Part shown: in pieces, positions 8,527 to 16,887 of the stretch | Position numbering within the stretch: the first letter of the stretch is position 1 | Layout: every line of letters starts with the position of its first letter | Origin: HGW-17 sp964516435 | GTDB taxonomy: Bacteria; Myxococcota_A; Polyangia; HGW-17 | Direction of reading: 5' to 3' | Assembly: GCA_964516435.1 (NCBI GenBank) | Contig: CAZEZP010000078.1 | Location: 1-64,000 of the forward strand | DNA length: 64,000 nucleotides | The notes under the pieces: model-generated | Databases searched by the model: none | What the model was told of the DNA's origin: nothing | Seen by the model: only the letters and a program-made list of their open reading frames with translations | Translations under genes and position numbers: made by a program

Positions 8527-10065
8527 CTATGGTTCCAGCCGCACGCTCGACAGCGACGAGAAGCGCGCGTTCGGGAGCAGTTTATACTCCCGAACGCGGG
8601 CAGAAAGAAAGACCCAATTTTCTTCGAACCAGAGAGGGAAAATTGGCAGATCCGATGCGAGTTTTTCCTGAATGCGGAAAAAAAGGCGCATGCGTTCGTC
8701 CGCATCGTCCGTGATGCGGGTGCGATCCAGCAGTTCATCCACGCCGGCATCGGCGTATCCCCAGCGGTTGGCGCCATCGGGCCGGCGTGCCGTGGGAATG
8801 CTGGAAGAATGGAAAAAATCGTACATGACGTCGGGAACCCCGATTTCCGGCATCTGCAGGCTCAGGACCTGGAAGCGGCGTTGCTTGACGTCGGAAAAGA
8901 ACACGCCCCATTCCAGCGGGCGCAGGCGCACCTGCACGCCAATCCGGTTCCACGAATCGGCGATGACGCGCGCGATGGCCACGCGGAACGGATTGGAGGA
9001 AGTCTTGTATTCCAGGGAAAAGCGGATGCCGGTGTGCGGATCGGCCGGGTAGCCGGCCTCGTCCAGCAGGCGCCGGGCCGCTTCCGGGTCGAAGGGGACC
9101 ATCGGCAGACCCGGCGCATGCGCGTGATGCCGCGGTGGGATGACCGAATCGGCCAACTGGGCCGCTCCGCGAAAACGGGCGGCCACGAGCGCCTCGCGGT
9201 TCACGGCCATGGCCAGCGCCCGCCGCACCCGCGCGTCGGCCAGTTGGGGCACCTGCAGATTGAACCCGATGTAGGTCAGCGTCCAGGAAGGCCCCGTCTG
9301 CCGGGGCAGATGGGCGAGCGCTGGTAGCATCAACGGAGAAATGTTGTTCTGCGCCACGTCGGCATGGCCTGAAATCATCAGCAGCGTCCGGATGTTCTCT
9401 TCTTCGGCGGTCTGGAAAACCACGACGGGAACAGGAGGAACTCCCTTGTAATAATGCATGTTCCGGTGCAGGACGAGACGCTCGGGCGTGTGCTGCACGA
9501 GAACGAAGGGCCCCGCGCCGAGACGCTTGCCGCCAGGAGAATCGGGACGCCTGATGATGCCGATGTCGAGGTCCGTCAAAAGAGTGGGACGAACGGTCGA
9601 AAACGAAAGTTCCAGGGCATTTTCCGACAGGATCCGGATGTCCTGGAGATTCTTCCATTTTTCTGCGAAAGGAGAAAAATTCTTCCGCTGGTCTTCGATC
9701 GTCCACGCCACGTCGGCCGCCTGCAGGAGAGAACCATCGGAAAAACGCACGCCGGAACGCAGATGGAGGATGAACCTTCGAGGTTCCAGCGTTTCAAGAC
9801 GCTCCAGCAACTCCAGGCGGGGCTTGCCGTCGGAAGTATCCAGGGAAACCAGCGGCTCATGCGTGAGCCGGCTGATCTTCAGGCCATAGGCTGTAACCGC
9901 GCGGGCAGGATCGATTTCGCCGATAGGCGCTTCCACCAGCACCACCAACTCGTTTCCCGGCCGGGACGAAGAACAGGCCACCTGCAGCGCAAACACCAGC
10001 AACGCTGCCCGGATGAAAGGCAGGGAAACGGGATGGCAGGGAGAAAATGGGAGCGAACAGGACAA
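8527..10065 (-). CDS. ABC transporter solute-binding lipoprotein, peptide type (family 5)
   Basis: Periplasmic receptor of the OppA/DppA class, which hands oligopeptides or related ligands to an ABC importer. The 512-aa protein has a lipobox QVAC with Cys31 as lipid anchor, then the family 5 pattern: early VSLDTSDGKP, the LRSGVRFSDGSLLQAADVAW motif near 100-120, YIGFNLQVPQLADARVRRALAMAVNR near 265-290, and a C-terminal LFFRIQEKLASDLPIFPLW. The only reasonable start is a TTG at 10065, three bases after the phosphatase stop, with weak ribosome-binding sequence; translation is probably coupled. No permease or ATPase genes are adjacent, so it is an orphan binding protein; its place ahead of atpB probably reflects operon convenience. 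Confidence 0.9.
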   Translation of the reverse strand: MSCSLPFSPCHPVSLPFIRAALLVFALQVACSSSRPGNELVVLVEAPIGEIDPARAVTAYGLKISRLTHEPLVSLDTSDGKPRLELLERLETLEPRRFILHLRSGVRFSDGSLLQAADVAWTIEDQRKNFSPFAEKWKNLQDIRILSENALELSFSTVRPTLLTDLDIGIIRRPDSPGGKRLGAGPFVLVQHTPERLVLHRNMHYYKGVPPVPVVVFQTAEEENIRTLLMISGHADVAQNNISPLMLPALAHLPRQTGPSWTLTYIGFNLQVPQLADARVRRALAMAVNREALVAARFRGAAQLADSVIPPRHHAHAPGLPMVPFDPEAARRLLDEAGYPADPHTGIRFSLEYKTSSNPFRVAIARVIADSWNRIGVQVRLRPLEWGVFFSDVKQRRFQVLSLQMPEIGVPDVMYDFFHSSSIPTARRPDGANRWGYADAGVDELLDRTRITDDADERMRLFFRIQEKLASDLPIFPLWFEENWVFLSARVREYKLLPNARFSSLSSVRLEP

Positions 10066-10068
10066 CGT

Positions 10069-10863
10069 CTATTTCTGGATGGCGTGCAGATGCCGCAGTA
10101 TCTGGTCGTGCTGGCCGCGAGCGGCCGCCAGGTACACGCGATCCACCGGCTGGCCGTCCATGTAGTCCTCGGGATTGAAGAGGCGGCCCTGCAGATCGCG
10201 GATCTCGCCGCCGGCCGCCTGCAGAATGGCCAGTCCCGGCGCGATGTCCCAGATGTGGACGCGCCCCAGGAGCGCTCCCCACACGGCCCCCCGCGCGACG
10301 AAGGCGATGTGCGCCACGGAAGATCCCAGCGAACGGATCTTGCCCGGGAAATCCGTGGTGAAATCCTGGTGGAAACGGGAATAGGTCAGCAGGACGGATT
10401 CATTGTCCAGAACGTCATCCACGCGGGCCCGGATGGGCTTCTGATTGTGCAGGGCCTTTTTCCCCATGCCCACGTACATTTCATCCGTGACCGGCATGTA
10501 GAAAACGCCGAACTTGAGTTTTCCCTCGTGGAAATGGGAAATGGAAACGCCCCAGATGGGCAGTTGGGTGGAAAACACGGCCGTGCCGTCCACGGGATCT
10601 ACTACCCACAGGTGTTCGGCATTGCTCGGTGCCACGGCATTTTCCTCGCCGAAAAACTTGTGATGTGGATAGGCAGACAGGATCTTCTGTTCCAGAAACG
10701 ACTGGACTTCCAGGTCCGCCTGGGTCACGAGCGACATGTCATACTTCAATTGCGGGTCGGCCTTACCGTAGTGCCGCATGGCAATCTTGCCGGCTTCGCG
10801 GGCGATCTCCTCGGCAAAACTGAAAATTTCCTCCCATTCGGGATTTCCTGGCTGGATGGGCAT
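10069..10863 (-). CDS. inositol monophosphatase-family phosphatase
   Basis: Mg2+-dependent sugar/polyol phosphatase of the SuhB/IMPase family, acting in the cytosol; inositol 1-phosphate, histidinol phosphate or 3'-phosphoadenosine phosphates are the possible substrates. The metal-binding motifs are all present: FGEEN at 71-75, WVVDPVDGTAVF at 86-97 and IWDIAPGLAIL near 207-217. Length, about 264 aa, is normal. Two ATGs are adjacent (10866, 10863); TTGGAGG is too close to the first, so the second is preferred. It follows the response regulator by about 30 bp and is followed at 3 bp by the solute-binding protein. The nucleotidyltransferase/CDP-alcohol transferase pair at 28.7-30.5 kb would be a plausible partner if the head group is inositol, but this is speculative. 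Confidence 0.9.
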   Translation of the reverse strand: MPIQPGNPEWEEIFSFAEEIAREAGKIAMRHYGKADPQLKYDMSLVTQADLEVQSFLEQKILSAYPHHKFFGEENAVAPSNAEHLWVVDPVDGTAVFSTQLPIWGVSISHFHEGKLKFGVFYMPVTDEMYVGMGKKALHNQKPIRARVDDVLDNESVLLTYSRFHQDFTTDFPGKIRSLGSSVAHIAFVARGAVWGALLGRVHIWDIAPGLAILQAAGGEIRDLQGRLFNPEDYMDGQPVDRVYLAAARGQHDQILRHLHAIQK

Positions 10864-10895
10864 CATTTCCTCCAATGTTCTGCGGGTTGATGGAA

Positions 10896-12628
10896 TTATT
10901 TCCGGATCCACTCGGGATGCTGCTGCAGGTACTCCTTGATGATCACTTCAGCCAGCGGCGGAATGACTTCCCAGGCGATGCGTTCGATGATCTCGCGGCT
11001 GAGTCCGGCCAATGCGGCATGCTCAGCACTGGCGGCCGAAACAGCAGATACCGCCTTCTCGACGGCGGCAGACACGGCTGGAGCCGAAACTTCGATCGGC
11101 TTCGAGTCTGCAGGCGCGGCTGCCGCGGGCGCAACGGGTACCGCAGGCATGACGGGAGTAGCCGGCACCACAGGCTTTGCGGATGGCCGAGAATCGGCAG
11201 ACGCCGCGGGCGCGACCGGAACCGCGGGCTTCGCGGGGGCCGCAGGCGCGACCGGAACCGCAGGCTTCGCGGAAACCGTGGGCGCAACGGGGGCTGCTGG
11301 GGGGGCAGCCGGAACCGCGGGTTTCGCAGGGGCCGCAGGCGCGACCGGAACCGCGGGTTTCGCAGGGGCCGCAGGCGCGACCGGAACCGCGGGTTTCGCA
11401 GGGGCCGCAGGCGCAACGGGGATCGCAGGCTTCGCGGGAGCCGCAGGCGCGACCGGAACCGCAGGGGCCGCGGGCGCAACGGGGATCGCAGGCTTCGCGG
11501 GGGCCGCGGGCGCAACGGGGATCGCAGGCTTCGCGGGAGCCGCCGGCGCGACCGGAACCGCAGGGGCCGCGGGCGCGACGGGGATCGCAGGCTTCGCGGG
11601 AGCCGCGGGCGCGACCGGAGCCGCCGGGGCCGCCGGCGCGACCGGGACCGCCGGCGTCCCGGGGGCCGCCGGCGCGGCGGACTGCGGGGCCCGGGGCGCC
11701 CGTACCGGCTCGCGGGGGGCGCGGGGGCGCGGGGGGGGGCGGGGACGGCAGGGGCCTCGGGGGGAAGGGGGATCGCGGGCGTGGCGGGGGCCGCGGGCGC
11801 AGCGGGGGTCGCAGGGTGCGAGGGAGCGGCGGGCGCGACCGGAACCGCAGGGGCCGCGGGCGCAACGGGGATCGCAGGCTTCGCGGGAGCCGCGGGCGCG
11901 ACCGGAACCGCAGGGGCCGCAGGCGCGACCGGAACCGCAGGCTTCACGGGGGCCGCAGGCGCGGTGAAAGGCGAGGCTCCGGCGGCCGGCACTGCCGACG
12001 AAGGAGGTGCAAAGGAAGACAGGAAGACAGTTTCCTTCTTCTTGGGCGCTGCTTCCTCGCTGGCCGCCTGGGAGCCCGTGGGCTTTCGTTCCAGTTCCCG
12101 CGAGGAAATCACGGGAATGGACGGCGCAGACGGGGTACGGGCCGGAATGGGGCCCGGCGCTGTAGCCGGCGGCCCGAAATCCAGGACGATGGCCATGGAA
12201 TCGTCATCTTCCGGCGCTTCGGCGTCGATCTCGATCACGACGGCCTCTTCCGCGGGAGCCGTCTTGCGGGCCTTGTACGCCCTGGACTCCAGTTCCAGGA
12301 GCGTATCGGGCAAAAAGGGCTTCTCCAGGTGGCCTTCCGCGCCCACGCCCCGAACGGCATCGAACGGTTTTCCCTTGCTGCGCAGAATCAGGACCGGAAT
12401 GACGGAAAGGGCGCTCTCGTGCTTGATGGCGGACAGGAGCGTGTAGCCATCCATCCCCGGAAGGAGATCTTCGGCGATGATGAGCGACGGTTTCTTTTCG
12501 CGAGCCAGAAGCAATGCCGTCTGACCGTCGGCCGCCTCCACGAATTGATGCTCGGGCGACTGCAGGGTCATTTGGATGGCTTTTCGCATCGTCTTGCTGT
12601 GATCGGCTACCAGGATCAACTTCGTCAT
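10896..12628 (-). CDS. degenerate response regulator with long Ala/Pro repeat tail; frame broken at a G9 run
   Basis: Residues 1-120 form a CheY-like receiver. Key sites are altered: the acidic pair is DH instead of DD (VADHSKTM), the phosphorylated Asp position is Glu (AEDLLPGMDG, Glu four before the Pro), while the Lys of EKPF is kept. It is therefore likely a phosphorylation-independent or constitutively 'on' receiver. A linker leads to about 270 residues of PAAPAVPVAPAAPAKPA-type repeats. The repeat frame is lost at nine consecutive G (11731-11739); adding one base there restores it and joins a C-terminal helix pair, REIIERIAWEVIPPLAEVIIKEYL, running to the stop at 10896. The restored protein would be 577 aa. 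Either an assembly error in GC-rich repeats or a real slippage site. GAGGGG precedes the ATG. Confidence 0.75.
11160..11980 (-). repeat. Ala/Pro/Val coding repeats (24-36 bp units)
   Basis: The stretch is built of near-identical units encoding PAAPAVPVAP and PAAPAKPAIPVAP on the minus strand. The plus strand reads as Gly-Ala-Thr collagen-like triplets, which is an antisense illusion. Unit number is likely to vary between strains, and GC is extreme, including G runs of six to nine. Confidence 0.8.
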
Positions 12629-12759
12629 GTCCCCTCACCTGTTCTGCATGGTTTACCAAAAAGAATACAGCGCCGCAAGAAGGACTCGAATTTTCAGGAA
12701 TAAAATGTCGCGGCCGGAAAAAAAGGCGAAAAATTCCCTGTGAAATGCAAAAAATGTTT

Positions 12760-13560
12760 TCAGATCGTTCCGCGGCGCATCCAGGCGAGGACTTCACCCA
12801 GGTCGGATGCGACGAAGTCGGGCTTGAGCGGAAACGCTTCCGCCTTTTCGAGAGTCGTTTCCCCCGTCAGAACGAGCACCGAAACCAGCCCCTGTGTCAC
12901 CCCCATGGTAATATCGGTGTCCAGTTGGTCTCCCACCATGGCCACGCCCTGCGCCGAGGAAAGCCCCAGACGCTCCAGCGCGGCTTGCACCATGTAAAAA
13001 GAAGGCTTTCCGAGAATCACGGGTTCGCGCCCGGTCATGACCTTCATGCCCGCGATGAAAACGCCCACGTCGGGCGTAAGCCCACGCTCCGTGATGCATG
13101 TAATATCGGGCGAGGTGGCATAATACGGTACTCCCGCCTGCAGCAAATGCGCCATTTCCTCCATCTTGCGGTAGGTGATGGTGGTGTCGAACGCCAGGAG
13201 CACCGCCTCGGCATTTTCGAAGGTCAATTTGAATCCATGCCGGCGGAACTCTTCCTCCACGGGCTCCGTGGCCACCAGATAGATGCGCCGCCATGGCGTT
13301 TCCTGGAGCAGATGCCGGGCGGAAGCGTCCGCGCATGTTAGAACCTGGCCATCTTCCACGGGAAATCCCCGCGCCCGCAGTTTCTGGACGTATGCGGCCG
13401 CTGTGGTGGAGGAGTTGTTGGTCAGGAAAAGGTAGGGAATGCCGCGCTCCCTGAGATGATCCAGAAATGGCAACGTGTTGGGCAGACTTCGCGAGCCCAC
13501 GTAGCAGGTTCCATCCAGGTCCAGGAGAAAAGCGCGAATGGGGGGAAAGGCTTGCATCAT
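12760..13560 (-). CDS. HAD-superfamily phosphatase, NagD/PGP-like
   Basis: Cytosolic phosphatase of the NagD / phosphoglycolate phosphatase-2 type (HAD IIA) acting on small phosphorylated metabolites. Motif I is FLLDLDGTCYVG with the nucleophile and acid Asp residues (about 12-21); motif II is LFLTNNSS near 45-52; the conserved Lys is in VILGKPSFYM; motif III is VAMVGDQLDTDITMG. Length, about 266 aa, is normal for the family. The start ATGATG (13560/13557) begins on the last base of the CCA end of tRNA-Leu, so no Shine-Dalgarno sequence is available and the mRNA after tRNA processing would be essentially leaderless. No other start keeps motif I. The gene is followed by a 131-bp gap before the response regulator. 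Confidence 0.92.
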   Translation of the reverse strand: MMQAFPPIRAFLLDLDGTCYVGSRSLPNTLPFLDHLRERGIPYLFLTNNSSTTAAAYVQKLRARGFPVEDGQVLTCADASARHLLQETPWRRIYLVATEPVEEEFRRHGFKLTFENAEAVLLAFDTTITYRKMEEMAHLLQAGVPYYATSPDITCITERGLTPDVGVFIAGMKVMTGREPVILGKPSFYMVQAALERLGLSSAQGVAMVGDQLDTDITMGVTQGLVSVLVLTGETTLEKAEAFPLKPDFVASDLGEVLAWMRRGTI

Positions 13561-13647
13561 GGTGCCCGAGACCGGAATCGAACCGGTACAGGATGAAATC
13601 CCGGCGGATTTTAAGTCCGCTGCGTCTACCTGTTCCGCCACCCGGGC
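13560..13647 (-). tRNA. tRNA-Leu (UAA), CCA encoded
   Basis: The minus strand folds as a class II tRNA: acceptor GCCCGGG/CTCGGGC, anticodon stem GCGGA/TCCGC with loop CTTAAAA (anticodon UAA), a long variable arm of about 15 nt, T-arm with GTTCGATTC, discriminator A and encoded CCA. The final A of CCA is also the first base of the downstream phosphatase start codon. Confidence 0.95.
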
Positions 13648-13660
13648 ACGGGCAGCCGGT

Positions 13661-13737
13661 TGGTGGCTCTGCTGGGAGTCGAACCCAGAACATCTCGATT
13701 TTGAGTCGAGCGCCTCTGCCAATTGGGCCACAGAGCC
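13661..13737 (-). tRNA. tRNA-Leu-like (CAA) lacking the long variable arm
   Basis: Acceptor GGCTCTG pairs with CAGAGCC, the anticodon stem is CTCGA/TCGAG with loop CTCAAAA (anticodon CAA, codon UUG), T-stem CTGGG/CCCAG, discriminator A and encoded CCA. The D-arm (TGGCCCAATTGGCAGAGGC) is of the leucine type. The variable region is only five bases (ATGTT), whereas bacterial tRNA-Leu normally has a long arm. It lies 13 bp upstream of tRNA-Leu(UAA) in the same transcript. Confidence 0.85.
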
Positions 13738-13749
13738 CAACCAGGCTGT

Positions 13750-13778
13750 CTTATGCATTGGAGTTCCGAAAAAATCAA
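13750..13778 (-). promoter_or_regulatory. candidate promoter for tRNA-Leu / HAD transcript
   Basis: On the minus strand TTGATT (13773-13778) and CATAAG (13750-13755) are separated by 17 bases. The predicted start would be near 13743, six bases before the first tRNA, which fits a tRNA promoter. Confidence 0.55.
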
Positions 13779-13911
13779 GCTGAAAAACGGGACGCCGTGC
13801 AGTCAGGCGCCGTTTGCAAAAATTCAGCAACGAAAATTCCAATTGTTTCGAAATATGGGGGTTCTTGAATCAAAAAAATCAAAAAAGATGCTCATACAAT
13901 AAAAATGGTTC

Positions 13912-13940
13912 TTGACAGAAGCCGCCGAATTCGTTAGGCA
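13912..13940 (+). promoter_or_regulatory. candidate promoter for zapA
   Basis: A perfect TTGACA (13912-13917) is followed after 17 bases by TAGGCA (13935-13940), some 60 bases before zapA. The region 13740-13999 otherwise holds no gene. Confidence 0.5.
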
Positions 13941-13999
13941 GAACGAAATCGGCCGGAAACGTGCACTGGTCATGGGCCGGCCGCAGCGGAAGGGTGGAC

Positions 14000-14278
14000 A
14001 TGGCTCCTGAATCCGTGGAAGTGGTCATCGGCGGTCAGAAAATGCACATACGGGCCGAAAATCCCACGGATCTGCAGGAGCACGTGGAACTCGTGAACCG
14101 CACGCTGGCCGAAATCACCGGGCCGAGCGGCGAGGTGAACGTGCGGGTGGCGCTTCTGGCCGCGCTGAACCTGGCCGAAACCCTGGCCGCGGAGCGAAAG
14201 AGGAATTTGCAGTTGTTGCGGGAAATTCGGGATCGTGCCATCCGGATTTCGGAGTGCATGGAACGGATTCCGCATTAA
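14000..14278 (+). CDS. zapA: cell division protein ZapA
   Basis: Small coiled-coil protein that bundles FtsZ filaments at the division ring. The 92-aa product has the ZapA pattern: an N-terminal beta segment ESVEVVIGGQKMHIRAE, a helix with the VNRTLAEI stretch, then the conserved ALLAALNLAETLAAERKRN helix that forms the dimeric coiled coil. The start at 14000 is chosen because GGAAGGGTGG lies just upstream and the N-terminus then matches the family; upstream in-frame codons are not ZapA-like. It precedes rny and ymdB, a gene order common in bacteria with these three genes. A 6-bp hairpin CACCCG-AAA-CGGGTG begins just after the stop. Confidence 0.88.
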   Translation: MAPESVEVVIGGQKMHIRAENPTDLQEHVELVNRTLAEITGPSGEVNVRVALLAALNLAETLAAERKRNLQLLREIRDRAIRISECMERIPH

Positions 14279-14495
14279 GTCACCCGAAACGGGTGTGGAC
14301 ATAGATGAATAGATACAAGGATTGCATGGTGCGTTTCAACGGAATCAAAACCGGTGTTCCCTTTGATGGAAGGTGTTCCGAAAAGGTGTCTGGCGGTTAA
14401 ATCACACATTATCAATCCTTCCGGTTTTTCACACTGGAAACCTTGAATCTATTCACCTATTTGGCAGTGCGGCAGCAACTCCAGGAGGTGAATTC

Positions 14496-16058
14496 ATGCT
14501 CGTTCCCATTCTGATTCTTTCCGCGATCGCCGCCGCGGCGGCAGGTGTGTTCCTGGGGCGCTGGTGGGCCGACAGGCAGTATCGCGCCCAGGGGACGTCC
14601 GCGCAGGAGCAGGCCCGCAAGATCATCGAGGAAGCTACCCGCGAAAGCGAGTCCCTCGTGCAGAAGGCGCTCATCGAAAGCAAGGAGATGCTTCTGGCGG
14701 CCAAGGAGGAGATCGAGAAGGAGAACCAGGAGATCCAGAACAAGAACCGCGAGCGGGAAAAGCGCCTGGTTCGCCGGGAACAGCGCATCGAGCAACTCGA
14801 GGAGGAACTGAAATCGAAACAGAAGGAAATTTCCCGCCGCGAACAGGAAATCGCGCGCAAGGAGGAACTGGCGGAAAACAATCTGCAGCACGCCTCCAAG
14901 CAACTGGAAAATATACAGGCTGAATTGGAGCGTGTAGCCGGGTTGAGCACGGAGGAAGCCCGCCGCATCCTGGAAGAAAAGGTGATTTCCCAGGCCCGCG
15001 AGGCCGCGCTGGACCGCATCGCCCAGATTGAAAAGGAAACCCGTGAGAAAATCGATGCTTCCGTTAAAAAAATCTTGGTGACGTCCATGCAGCGATTCGC
15101 TTCGGAATACGTGGCGGAACGCACGGTGAGCGTGGTGCAGTTGCCCAATGACGACATGAAGGGCCGCATCATCGGCCGCGAGGGACGCAACATCCGCGTC
15201 TTCGAGTCCGCCACGGGTGTGGACGTCATCATCGACGACACGCCGGAAGCCGTGATCCTCTCCTGCTTCAATCCCCTGCGCCGCGAGGTGGGGCGGGTGG
15301 CCCTCACCAAACTCATCGCCGACGGCCGGATCCATCCCACGCGCATCGAGGACGTCGTGCAGAAGGCGGAAGAAGAGGTTTCCCTGCAATGCCGGCGCAT
15401 CGGCGAGCAGGTGGCCTTCGATCTCGGCCTGCAGAAACTGCACCCGGAACTCCTGTTCCTGCTCGGCTCGCTCAAGTTCCGCAGTTCCTATGCCCAGAAC
15501 CTGCTGCTGCATTCCATCGAGGTGGGGCACATCGCAGGGATGATCGCGGCCGAACTTGGCCTGAGCGCCAAGTCCGCGCGGCGGGCGGGCGTGCTGCACG
15601 ACATCGGGAAGGCCGTGGATCACCACGAGGAGGGCTCCCACGCGCAGGTGGGAGCGGCCATCGCCAAGAAATACGGAGAAAACGCCCGCATCGTGCAGGC
15701 CATCGCCGCGCATCACAACGAGGTGGAACCCGAAAGCCTGCTCGATCACATCGTGCAGATCGCCAATGCGCTTTCCGCCCAGCGCCCGGGGGCCCGCAAG
15801 GAATTCCTGGCCTCCTACATCAAGCGGCTGGAGGACCTGGAAAAACTGTGCGCCTCCTTCCCGGACGTCAAGAAGGCGTATGCCCTGCAGGCGGGCCGCG
15901 AAATCCACGTGATGGTGGAAAACCAGCGCATCACCGACGCCGCCGCCATCCTGCTGGCGCGGGACATCGCCTCGCGCATCGAATCCACGCTGGCATATCC
16001 CGGCCAGATCAAGGTCAATGTCATCCGCGAGGTGCGGGCGGTGGAATATGCAAAGTGA
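14496..16058 (+). CDS. rny: ribonuclease Y
   Basis: Membrane-anchored endoribonuclease that starts mRNA decay. The 520-aa protein shows the full domain order: N-terminal membrane helix (2-20), a long charged coiled coil (about 30-190), a KH RNA-binding domain with GRIIGREGRNIR near 223-234, and an HD hydrolase domain with GVLHDIGKAVDHHEEGSH near 365-382, where His368/Asp369 bind metal. Length is typical. The ATG at 14496 follows AGGAGGTG at ideal spacing; the upstream in-frame codons lack an RBS and any family similarity. It overlaps ymdB by 11 bp. The 217-bp gap before it holds no gene I can identify. Confidence 0.97.
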   Translation: MLVPILILSAIAAAAAGVFLGRWWADRQYRAQGTSAQEQARKIIEEATRESESLVQKALIESKEMLLAAKEEIEKENQEIQNKNREREKRLVRREQRIEQLEEELKSKQKEISRREQEIARKEELAENNLQHASKQLENIQAELERVAGLSTEEARRILEEKVISQAREAALDRIAQIEKETREKIDASVKKILVTSMQRFASEYVAERTVSVVQLPNDDMKGRIIGREGRNIRVFESATGVDVIIDDTPEAVILSCFNPLRREVGRVALTKLIADGRIHPTRIEDVVQKAEEEVSLQCRRIGEQVAFDLGLQKLHPELLFLLGSLKFRSSYAQNLLLHSIEVGHIAGMIAAELGLSAKSARRAGVLHDIGKAVDHHEEGSHAQVGAAIAKKYGENARIVQAIAAHHNEVEPESLLDHIVQIANALSAQRPGARKEFLASYIKRLEDLEKLCASFPDVKKAYALQAGREIHVMVENQRITDAAAILLARDIASRIESTLAYPGQIKVNVIREVRAVEYAK

Positions 16059-16872
16059 GATCTGGAATCCCTTCGAGAGTGCCCCCGATGGCCTGCGGCT
16101 GCTGGCCCTCGGCGACGTGGTGGGTCCGGCCGGCCTGCGCGGGATCGAGTCTGTGCTTCCGCGCGTCTGCGATGCCTGTTCTCCCAATCTCGTGATCGCC
16201 AACGGCGAGAACGCCAACGGATTCGGAATGCTGCCGGCTTCGGCGCGCCGGCTGAAAGCCGCCGGCGTCCATGTCATCACGGGCGGAAACCATACGTTCC
16301 GCCCTGCGGAAGCCCTGGAAATGCTGGATCACGAACCCCACGTCCTGCGGCCGGCCAACCTGGCGCCGCCGTCCTCCCCCGGGCGCGGAACGGATGAAAT
16401 CTCCACACCCCTGGGAACGGTGGGCATCGTGAACCTGGCGGGACAGGTGTTCATGGATCCGGCCGACAGCCCGTTTGCAGCGCTGGACGAGGCATTGCGC
16501 AACTTCCGGGAACGCGGGGTGCGCATGATCGTCGTCGATTTCCACGCGGAAGCCACCGGTGAAAAGATTGCGCTGGCCCTGCATGCCGATGGGCGGGCCT
16601 CGCTGGTGTTCGGAACCCACACCCATGTGCCGACCGCCGACGAGCGGATCCTCCCGGCTGGATGCGGCGCCATCACCGACGTTGGCATGTGCGGCTCCCC
16701 CAACGGCGTAATCGGCATGGAAGCCGAGCCCATCCTGCGAAAATACCGCCGGGGCCTGCCGGGGCGCTTCAATCCGGACACTTCCGCGAGCCGGCTGCAG
16801 GGCGTGGCGGCCGTGCTCGATCCGGCCACGGGCGCATGCCGTTTCATCACCCGGGTATCCTGGGATGCCTGA
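16048..16872 (+). CDS. YmdB-family metallophosphoesterase
   Basis: Member of the TIGR00282 family, of which B. subtilis YmdB is a cyclic-nucleotide phosphodiesterase influencing RNase Y-related functions. The 274-aa protein has the metal-binding motifs: LGDVVGPAGL near the start, NGENANGFG, GGNHTF around 80, and GTHTHVPTAD near 190, followed by DVGMCGSPNGVIG. The His-Asp-Asn ligands are all present. The ATG lies inside the last codons of rny (11-bp overlap), giving translational coupling, which matches the common rny-ymdB pairing. Cytosolic. The substrate here is unknown. Confidence 0.93.
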   Translation: MQSEIWNPFESAPDGLRLLALGDVVGPAGLRGIESVLPRVCDACSPNLVIANGENANGFGMLPASARRLKAAGVHVITGGNHTFRPAEALEMLDHEPHVLRPANLAPPSSPGRGTDEISTPLGTVGIVNLAGQVFMDPADSPFAALDEALRNFRERGVRMIVVDFHAEATGEKIALALHADGRASLVFGTHTHVPTADERILPAGCGAITDVGMCGSPNGVIGMEAEPILRKYRRGLPGRFNPDTSASRLQGVAAVLDPATGACRFITRVSWDA

Positions 16873-16887
16873 GGGAAGGAGCGTTTC

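Noticed and set aside
10936..12446. Long plus-strand frames with Gly-Ala-Thr collagen-like repeats
   Set aside because: Antisense of the Ala/Pro repeats of the minus-strand response regulator, which has a receiver domain, RBS and start.
14281..14295. Hairpin after zapA as terminator
   Set aside because: Six-bp stem without a following T run, and zapA-rny are probably co-transcribed.
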